Source of the DNA: Actinomycetes bacterium
GTDB lineage: Bacteria; Actinomycetota; Actinomycetes; Actinomycetales; Dermatophilaceae
Length of the DNA: 19,524 nucleotides
Assembly: GCA_023451855.1 (NCBI GenBank)
Contig: JAEXXY010000188.1
Location: 1-19,524 of the forward strand
Direction of reading: 5' to 3'
Part shown: positions 14,249 through 19,524 of the stretch, one piece after another
Layout: every line of letters starts with the position of its first letter
How positions within the stretch are numbered: position 1 is the stretch's first letter
The notes under the pieces: generated by a model
Told to the model about the DNA's origin: nothing
The model's input: only the letters and a program-made list of their open reading frames with translations
The model's database searches: none
Program-made: the position numbers and the translations under genes

Positions 14249-14839
14249 ATGGAGAACGGTTCCGCGCTGAACGGGGACTGGGACTTCGACCCGGCCCACA
14301 CGCGCATCGGGTTCTCGGCACGGCATGCCATGGTCACCACGGTGCGTGGGTCCTTCAACGACGTGACCGGCCGCTTCTACGCCGACCTCGACGACATGAC
14401 GAAGTCCTACGCGGAGGTCGTCCTCAAGACGGCGAGCGTCGACACCCGCAGCCAGCAGCGTGACGACCACCTGCGCAGCCCTGACTTCTTCGACGTCGAG
14501 AAGTGGCCGGAGATCCGCTTCGAGAGCACGCAGATCGAGGAGGTCGAGGAGCGCGCCTACATGGTCTCGGGCAACCTCACCATCCGCGACATCACCAAGC
14601 CGGTGACGATCCCGCTCGAGCTGATGGGCGTCGAGACCGACGCGGCCGGCGCGCTACGGGCCGGCTTCGAGGGTTCGCGCCGGATCAACCGACGCGACTT
14701 CGGCCTCGAGTGGAACATGCCGCTCGACTCCGGCGGCATGCTCGTCTCGGAGAAGATCTCGCTCGAGTTCGAGATCTCGGCGATCAAGCGCGGCACCGAC
14801 CAGCCGGCTGGCGGTGACGGCGAGAACGCCGAGGACTGA
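14249..14839 (+). CDS. YceI-family protein
   Basis: A 196-residue YceI-like lipocalin-fold protein. Family landmarks are WDFDPAHTRIGFSARHAMV at the start, VRGSFNDVTGRF, the QRDDHLRSPDFFDVEKWPEI core, YMVSGNLTIRDITKPVTIP, and the C-terminal INRRDFGLEWN. YceI proteins bind isoprenoid or other hydrophobic ligands in a beta-barrel. The bacterial prototype is periplasmic, but this copy lacks a signal peptide and should be cytoplasmic, as in many actinobacteria. The ATG at 14249 is preferred over the one at 14243 because AGGAG (14238-14242) is then six bases away. The C-terminus is acidic (GDGENAED). It is the first chromosomal protein gene beyond the integration site. Confidence 0.93.
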   Translation: MENGSALNGDWDFDPAHTRIGFSARHAMVTTVRGSFNDVTGRFYADLDDMTKSYAEVVLKTASVDTRSQQRDDHLRSPDFFDVEKWPEIRFESTQIEEVEERAYMVSGNLTIRDITKPVTIPLELMGVETDAAGALRAGFEGSRRINRRDFGLEWNMPLDSGGMLVSEKISLEFEISAIKRGTDQPAGGDGENAED

Positions 14840-14845
14840 CCTCGG

Positions 14846-14877
14846 GTCGAGGTGATGCCTCGGCGCTCGGCCTCGAC
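14846..14877. terminator. Possible bidirectional terminator between convergent genes
   Basis: GTCGAGG (14846-14852) pairs with CCTCGAC (14871-14877) across an 18-base GC-rich loop. It lies between the YceI gene and the convergent gene at 14928-15449. There is no T-tract; the support is position and stem only. Confidence 0.4.
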
Positions 14878-14927
14878 ACAGCATCGCGACGGATCACCTC
14901 GAACCAGGGGATGCTCGCGGGCCGGGT

Positions 14928-15449
14928 CTAGGCGGCCGGGCCCTTCGTGCGGACGTCGGCCACGCGCGACATCGCCTCGCGCAGCTCGTCAAGCCAGTCG
15001 CTCTCGTGCTGGCCGACGAGCTTGACGCACCAGGCGAGCGCCTCGGCGCGCGACCGGGCGACCCCGGCGTCGACGAGCGTGTCGAGCACGAGCCGCTCGG
15101 GCTGGCGCAGCCGGGTCATCGTGGGGGCGGCCACGTGGGTCCACAGCTCGGTGCGGTCGCCGACGTTGACGGCCCACGAGACCTTGCGCTCGAACCGGTG
15201 CTCGGCCTCGCGCGCGATCTCGATGCGGCGGCCGCGGGTGTCCTCGCGGAAGGCCTTGGCGCGCCCGGCCCGGGCCTCGGCGCGCTCGGCGTCGCTCGAG
15301 CCGTCGGGTAGGTCGACGTCGTCGATGGTGAGCCGCACCGTGATCTCCTCGCGGTCGACGGTCACCTCCGGCGCCTCGCGGCGCCACTCCTCGGGCAGGC
15401 GGCCGGCGAACCAGCCGCGCACCCGCTCCTGTGCTTCGTTCGTAATCAT
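14928..15449 (-). CDS. Conserved-looking protein of unknown function with RHH-like C-terminus
   Basis: A 173-residue cytoplasmic protein that I do not recognise. The N-terminal half is charged (ERVRGWFAGRLPEEW, then VTVDREEITVRLTIDDVDL) and the middle is very rich in Arg, Ala and Glu. The C-terminal part, LDTLVDAGVARSRAEALAWC, resembles the strand-helix-helix of ribbon-helix-helix DNA-binding proteins. This is suggestive only. The ATG at 15449 was chosen over an upstream GTG at 15476 because a -10 element ends seven bases before it, giving a leaderless transcript. No ribosome site is needed or seen. The gene lies downstream of the MMPL transporter on the same strand, but has its own promoter and a dyad over its start that could allow autoregulation. 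Confidence 0.8.
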   Translation of the reverse strand: MITNEAQERVRGWFAGRLPEEWRREAPEVTVDREEITVRLTIDDVDLPDGSSDAERAEARAGRAKAFREDTRGRRIEIAREAEHRFERKVSWAVNVGDRTELWTHVAAPTMTRLRQPERLVLDTLVDAGVARSRAEALAWCVKLVGQHESDWLDELREAMSRVADVRTKGPAA

Positions 15450-15484
15450 GTAATCAGAATTACTCCGCAACACCACCAGGTCAA
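15442..15484 (-). promoter_or_regulatory. Leaderless promoter with overlapping GTAAT-N4-ATTAC dyad
   Basis: On the minus strand TTGACC (15479-15484), 16 bases, then TAATTC (15457-15462) form a strong -35/-10 pair, with the ATG at 15449 seven bases beyond. The dyad GTAAT (15450-15454)-CAGA-ATTAC (15459-15463) covers the -10. A further GTAATC at 15442-15447 repeats the half-site eight bases on, across the start codon. A regulator bound here would block transcription. The -35 overlaps the stop of the MMPL gene. Confidence 0.7.
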
Positions 15485-17658
15485 TGGCCTACGCCCGCGG
15501 CAGAAACGGACTCGCCCGACGCGCCTGCCGCGGCAGCCGGCGCGGACTCGGCCGCCTCGGCCTCAGCCGTGAGCCGGGCATCGTCACGGGCCAGGCGGCT
15601 CGGCCACCACATCCGCCCGCCGATGTCGAGGTTGAGGGCGGTGACGAGCACCGAACGGACGACGAGCGTGTCGAGCAGCACGCCGAGCGCCACCGCGAAG
15701 CCGATCTCCGCGAACGCCACCACCGGCAGCGTCGCGAGCACCGCGAAGGTGCCGGCGAGCACGAGCCCGGCCGACGTGATGACGCCACCGGTCGCGGCCA
15801 GTCCGATGAGCGCACCGCGCCGCATGCCGACGCGCGTCGCCTCCTCGTGGACGCGCGTCATGAGGAAGATGTTGTAGTCGATCCCGAGTGCAACGAGGAA
15901 GACGAAGACGAACAGCGGCAACGACGTGTCCGCCCCGGCGAAGTGGAAGACGTTGTGGAACACCAGCGCCGACAAGCCGAGCGCCGCTCCGAACGACAGG
16001 ATGACCGTGCCGATGAGCACGAGCGGGGCGGTCAGCGCCCGCAGGAGCAGCACGAGGATGAGCAGCACGACGCCGAGGATGATCGGGATGATGCGGACGT
16101 TGTCGGCGGAGGATGCCTTGAGGGTGTCGACCCGGGTGGCGGTGTCCCCGCCGGCGATCGCATCCGCACCCGGCACCGTGGCGATCGCGTCGCGGACGCG
16201 CCCGACAGTCGTGGCTGCCGCGTCGGAGTCGGGCGCGTCCTTCAAGGTGGCCTGGATCAGCGAGCGGCCCCCTCGCGACACGGGATCGGCGACCTGGGAC
16301 ACGCCCTCGACCGACGTCACCGCGCTCTTGACCGCAGCGGCCTGCGACGTGTTCGCGAGGATGAGAACCGGCGAGCCGGCGCCGGCCGGGAAGTGCTTGG
16401 CCGCGATCTCCTCGCCGATGACCGACTGCGGCTTCGTGTAGTAGGAGTCCTTGTTCTGCAGGCCGACCGCGTTGAGCTGGAGGATGCCGAGCGTGGCGAC
16501 CGCGAGGAGCACCGAGGTGAGGATCCAGGTCTGCCGAGGGGCGCGGGCGATCCGGGCGCCCACCTTGGCCCAGAAGCCGTCGCGGGTGTGGTCGACGGAT
16601 CCGTACGACGGCCGCACCGGCCAGAAGAACCAGCGCCCGAACACCACGAGGAGGGCAGGCAGGAAGGTCAGCATGACGAGCACGGCGACGGCGATGCCGA
16701 TGGCTGCGACGGGACCGAGTCCCTTGGTCGAGTTCATCGTCGCGAAGAGCAGGCAGAGCATGCCGGCGATGACCGTAGAGCCCGACGCGAGGATGGCCGG
16801 CCCCGCGCGATGCAGTGCGAAGGCCATGGCCTCGTGCCGGTCCTCGTGGCGCCGCAGCTCCTCGCGGTAGCGCGCCACGAGCAGCAGGGCGTAGTCGGTC
16901 CCCGCGCCGAAGACGATGACGGTGAGGATGCCTGAGCTCTGCGCGTTGACGGTCAGCGTGCCGCTGTCGGCGAGGAAGTAGATGACGCCTTGGGCGATGA
17001 ACAGGGAGACGGCGGCCGAGGCGACGGGCAGGATCCAGAGGATCGGGCTGCGGTAGGTGATGAGCAGGATGAGGATGACGACGGCAGCGGCACTGTAGAG
17101 CAGCTTGCCGTCGATGCCGGAGAACGCCTCCGACGAGTCGGCGGCATACCCCACCGGACCGGTGACGTGCATCGACAGGCCCGCCGGGGTGTCCGACGCC
17201 GCGACGGCGCGCATCTGGTCGACCGTCGTGCCGAGGGCGTCCCAGCCGGCGGGTCCGGCGTCGACGGGAACGATGACCTGCAGGGCCTTGCCGTCCTGCG
17301 ACGGGATCGGGCCGACCGCGTCCTTCTTCACCGCCTCGAGCGCGTTGAACCGTTGCACCTGCCGGGCCACGGCGGCGGCGTCGGCCTGCGTCACGCCGGC
17401 CGGCCGCTCGTACACGACGACGGCCGGGAACTCGTTCGGGCTCTGGAACGCCGACAGCTCGTTCACGACGCGGGTCGACTGGGCGTCCTCGGGCAGCCAC
17501 GACGCCGCCTCGTTGTTCAGGACCCCCTGCAGCTTGCCGGCCGGCCCGGCAAGCAGCCCGACGACGACGAGCCAGAAGGCCACGACGAGCCACTTGGTGA
17601 CGCGCGAGGAGGGTAGGCGGGCGAGACGTCCGACCTGTCCGGTTGTGCTGTCGTTCAT
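15481..17658 (-). CDS. MMPL-family membrane transporter (RND superfamily)
   Basis: A 725-residue transporter with the duplicated MMPL plan: one N-terminal helix (23-40), a large extracytoplasmic domain (45-185), five or so helices (187-340), a cytoplasmic stretch, then the second half with a helix near 378-396, a second external domain (400-520) and five helices (523-680). The hallmark motifs are FGAGTDYALLLVARYREEL (Asp255) and VALGIDYNIFLMTRVHEE (Asp594), which carry the proton-coupling Asp/Tyr pairs. The C-terminus is a low-complexity Ala/Ser/Glu tail. Family members export lipids or drugs using the proton gradient; the substrate here is unknown. AAGGGGAA lies before the ATG. It is divergent from the guaB1-like gene. 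Confidence 0.95.
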   Translation of the reverse strand: MNDSTTGQVGRLARLPSSRVTKWLVVAFWLVVVGLLAGPAGKLQGVLNNEAASWLPEDAQSTRVVNELSAFQSPNEFPAVVVYERPAGVTQADAAAVARQVQRFNALEAVKKDAVGPIPSQDGKALQVIVPVDAGPAGWDALGTTVDQMRAVAASDTPAGLSMHVTGPVGYAADSSEAFSGIDGKLLYSAAAVVILILLITYRSPILWILPVASAAVSLFIAQGVIYFLADSGTLTVNAQSSGILTVIVFGAGTDYALLLVARYREELRRHEDRHEAMAFALHRAGPAILASGSTVIAGMLCLLFATMNSTKGLGPVAAIGIAVAVLVMLTFLPALLVVFGRWFFWPVRPSYGSVDHTRDGFWAKVGARIARAPRQTWILTSVLLAVATLGILQLNAVGLQNKDSYYTKPQSVIGEEIAAKHFPAGAGSPVLILANTSQAAAVKSAVTSVEGVSQVADPVSRGGRSLIQATLKDAPDSDAAATTVGRVRDAIATVPGADAIAGGDTATRVDTLKASSADNVRIIPIILGVVLLILVLLLRALTAPLVLIGTVILSFGAALGLSALVFHNVFHFAGADTSLPLFVFVFLVALGIDYNIFLMTRVHEEATRVGMRRGALIGLAATGGVITSAGLVLAGTFAVLATLPVVAFAEIGFAVALGVLLDTLVVRSVLVTALNLDIGGRMWWPSRLARDDARLTAEAEAAESAPAAAAGASGESVSAAGVGH

Positions 17659-17834
17659 GGCGATTCCCCTTCTCTGGAGACGGTCGCGGCCTCGTCACCA
17701 CTTCTGTCAACGCTAGGAGCCCGACGCCTCCTGCGACAGGGGACCGGGCCAGATTGGTGGCCGACTCAGGGACCGATCCGGGAGAACCCTGACAGACGCC
17801 GCGGACGCCGGGCCGGGGAGCCGGTGCCAGCGCC

Positions 17835-17840
17835 TACAGT
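17835..17840 (+). promoter_or_regulatory. -10 element for a leaderless guaB1-like transcript
   Basis: TACAGT ends eight bases before the GTG at 17849, the geometry of an actinobacterial leaderless promoter. No ribosome site is visible upstream of the GTG. A -35 is not evident. Confidence 0.5.
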
Positions 17841-17848
17841 GGTCTCTC

Positions 17849-19285
17849 GTGCAGTTCCTCAACGGTCTCCAGCCCCAGCTCGACCTCACCTACGACGACG
17901 TCTTCATGGTGCCGAGCCGCTCGTCGGTGACGAGCCGTCTCGACGTCGACCTGAGCAGCGTCGACGGCACGGGCACGACGATCCCGCTCGTCGTCGCGAA
18001 CATGACGGCCATCGCCGGTCGCCGCATGGCCGAGACCGTGGCCCGCCGGGGCGGCATCACCGTGATCCCGCAGGACATCCCCACCGAGGTCGTGCGCGAC
18101 GTCGTCGGCTGGGTCAAGCAGCGCCACCTCGTCCACGACACCGCCATCACGCTCGAGCGGCACATGACGGCCGGCGAGGCGCTCGTCCTGCTGAACAAGC
18201 GGGCGCACGGCGCGGCCGTCGTCGTCGACGGCCCCAAGCCCGTCGGCATCGTCACCGAGAAGGACCTCACCGGCGTCGACCGCTTCACGCAGGTGCAGGA
18301 CGTCATGGGCGAGGACATGGTCGTGCTGCCGGAGTCGATCGGCCCGAAGGACGCCTTCGAGCGCCTCGCCGAGGCGCGGCGCAAGGTGGCACCCGTGGTG
18401 TCCGACTCCGGCGAGCTCGTCGGCATCCTGACCCGCGGTGGTGCGCTCCGGGCCGGCCTCTACAGCCCGGCCGTCGACGCGTCGGGCCGGCTGCGTGTCG
18501 CGGCCGCGGTCGGCATCAACGGCGACGTGGCCGCCAAGGCGGCCGAGGTGCTCGACGCCGGCGTCGACGTGCTCGTCATCGACACCGCGCACGGCCACCA
18601 GGACAAGATGCTCGACGCGTTGCGCGCGGTCCGTGCCCTCGACCCCTCGGTGCCGGTCGTCGCGGGCAACGTCGTGTCGGCCGCAGGCACCCGCGAGCTC
18701 ATCGAGGCGGGCGCCGACATCGTCAAGGTCGGCGTCGGTCCGGGTGCCATGTGCACGACGCGGATGATGACCGCGGTGGGCCGTCCGCAGTTCTCCGCCG
18801 TGCTCGAGTGCGCCACGGCTGCAAGGGATCTCGGCAAGCACGTGTGGGCCGACGGCGGCGTGCGCCACCCGCGCGACGTCGCGCTCGCCCTCGCGGCCGG
18901 CGCGTCGAACGTCATGATCGGCTCGTGGTTCGCCGGCACGCTGGAGTCGCCCGGCGACCTCTACACCGACAACGACGGCCGCATGTACAAGGAGTCGTTC
19001 GGCATGGCGAGCTCGCGCGCGGTGCGCAACCGCACGGCCGGCGACAGCGCCTACGACCGGGCGCGCAAGTCGCTGTTCGAGGAGGGCATCAGCAGCGCCC
19101 GGATGTACATCGACCCGGCGCGCCCGTCGGTCGAGGACGTCATCGACCAGATCATCGCGGGCCTGCGCAGCAGCTGCACCTACGCCGGCGCCCGGACGCT
19201 CGAGGAGTTCCACGAGCGCGCCGTCGTCGGGCTGCAGAGCACCGCAGGCTTCGCCGAGGGCCGCCCGCTGCACACCTCCTGGTGA
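17849..19285 (+). CDS. guaB1: GuaB1-type IMP dehydrogenase/GMP reductase-like enzyme
   Basis: A 478-residue enzyme of purine salvage. The IMPDH/GMPR TIM barrel starts with LTYDDVFMVPSRSSV, is interrupted by a CBS pair (about 95-205, ERHMTAGEAL and VQDVMGEDM), and resumes with VLVIDTAHGHQDKM, VAGNVVSAAGTRELIEAGAD and the active loop VGVGPGAMCTTRMMTAVGRP (Cys302). The C-terminus has FGMASSRAV. Length and the GAMCTTR loop match the actinobacterial GuaB1 branch rather than classical GuaB (GSICTTR). Mycobacterial GuaB1 has been shown to act as a GMP reductase, converting GMP to IMP, so that activity is more likely than IMP dehydrogenation. The GTG start has no ribosome site and appears leaderless. 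The gene is divergent from the MMPL transporter. Confidence 0.93.
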   Translation: MQFLNGLQPQLDLTYDDVFMVPSRSSVTSRLDVDLSSVDGTGTTIPLVVANMTAIAGRRMAETVARRGGITVIPQDIPTEVVRDVVGWVKQRHLVHDTAITLERHMTAGEALVLLNKRAHGAAVVVDGPKPVGIVTEKDLTGVDRFTQVQDVMGEDMVVLPESIGPKDAFERLAEARRKVAPVVSDSGELVGILTRGGALRAGLYSPAVDASGRLRVAAAVGINGDVAAKAAEVLDAGVDVLVIDTAHGHQDKMLDALRAVRALDPSVPVVAGNVVSAAGTRELIEAGADIVKVGVGPGAMCTTRMMTAVGRPQFSAVLECATAARDLGKHVWADGGVRHPRDVALALAAGASNVMIGSWFAGTLESPGDLYTDNDGRMYKESFGMASSRAVRNRTAGDSAYDRARKSLFEEGISSARMYIDPARPSVEDVIDQIIAGLRSSCTYAGARTLEEFHERAVVGLQSTAGFAEGRPLHTSW

Positions 19286-19331
19286 CCGGACCGGCCGGGA
19301 ACGGAACGCCCGTGGCCGCCCTCTCACCGCC

Positions 19332-19524
19332 GTGACCACGTCCTCGCCCGTGCCCGACGACCTGCCGACCCCGCTGCGGATCCTCGCCCGCGCCCGCGCC
19401 GACGTGCGCGAGCGAGCGGAGGTCGAGGCCCGGCTCGTGGTCGCGTCCCGCGACCTCGCCGACGACACGGCCCGGCTGCGCCAGCTCCGGGAGGCCTTCG
19501 CCCGCGAGCAGCGCGACGTCGAGC
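19332..19524 (+). CDS. N-terminal part of a probable coiled-coil protein, cut by the window edge
   Basis: From the GTG at 19332 a frame stays open to the window end (64 codons) with strongly GC-biased third positions. It begins MTTSSPVPDDLPTPLRILAR and continues as a charged helix of Arg, Ala, Glu and Asp (ADVRERAEVEARLVVASRDL) that should form a coiled coil. It starts 46 bases after the guaB1-like stop, on the same strand, without a clear ribosome site. The family cannot be named from this fragment. Confidence 0.6.
   Translation, partial: MTTSSPVPDDLPTPLRILARARADVRERAEVEARLVVASRDLADDTARLRQLREAFAREQRDVE

Noticed and set aside
15484..16935. Long plus-strand open frame opposite the MMPL gene
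   Set aside because: Its product is a low-complexity Arg/Asp/Glu/Gly-rich sequence without a domain, while the opposite strand encodes a complete MMPL protein with all motifs; it is a high-GC antisense shadow.
17834..19468. 544-codon minus-strand frame opposite the guaB1-like gene
   Set aside because: The product is compositionally biased and unrelated to any family, and it overlaps a fully conserved enzyme; antisense shadow.
1..19524. CRISPR arrays, insertion sequences, rRNA genes
   Set aside because: I saw no regularly spaced repeats, transposase genes or rRNA-like segments anywhere in the window.

Overview
The window is high-GC actinobacterial DNA. Almost all genes show strong G/C third positions. 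It carries WhiB, DUF397 and RepSA-type families, a GuaB1-type IMPDH-like enzyme, and promoters that look leaderless. The order Micrococcales (for example an Intrasporangiaceae-like host) is a guess from gene style, not something the sequence proves. The right end (about 13.9-19.5 kb) is ordinary chromosome. The left and middle (1 to about 13.9 kb) are an integrative and conjugative element inserted at the 3' end of a tRNA-Phe gene. Its far end lies left of the window.

Layout of the element. Positions 1-2358 hold the tail of a Gram-positive-type conjugation (type IV secretion) cluster: the C-terminus of an unidentified, possibly TrbL/VirB6-like protein, a one-helix VirB8/TcpC-like protein, and a lysozyme-like plus NlpC/P60 cell-wall hydrolase, followed by an unknown coupled gene (2351-3040). 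Next comes a Streptomyces-style regulatory pair (XRE/DUF5753 and DUF397) fused by ATGA overlap to an MFS exporter (3142-5424), then a small Cys-cluster protein (5534-5719) and a strong terminator. On the opposite strand, 5910-7178 encodes the most unusual protein here: an N-terminal J-domain, four membrane helices and a C-terminal MazF/PemK-like RNase-toxin domain in one chain. A 675-base gap follows, with several dyads. Then comes a complete AICE-type backbone on the plus strand: Pra-like activator, small protein, FtsK/TraSA-like DNA translocase, small protein, WhiB-like protein, RepSA-type replication initiator, excisionase and tyrosine integrase (7854-13765). Many of these genes overlap as ATGA. 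Two copies of a 14-bp dyad (ATGCA-N4-TGCAT) precede the first gene and look like operators.

Junction and chromosome. The integrase ends 133 bases from the 3' end of tRNA-Phe(GAA) (minus strand). Between them lies a hairpin with a T-tract that would terminate the tRNA transcript. Beyond the tRNA are a YceI-family protein, a conserved protein of unknown function with a leaderless promoter overlapping a dyad, an MMPL transporter, a GuaB1-type GMP reductase/IMP dehydrogenase-like enzyme, and the start of a coiled-coil protein running off the right end.

How it fits together. Integrase and excisionase move the element in and out of tRNA-Phe. RepSA replicates the excised form. The FtsK-like protein, possibly helped by the secretion genes at left, transfers it. 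Pra, the tandem operators and WhiB are the likely control layer. The J-domain/MazF fusion, the DUF397-MFS operon and the small Cys protein are cargo.
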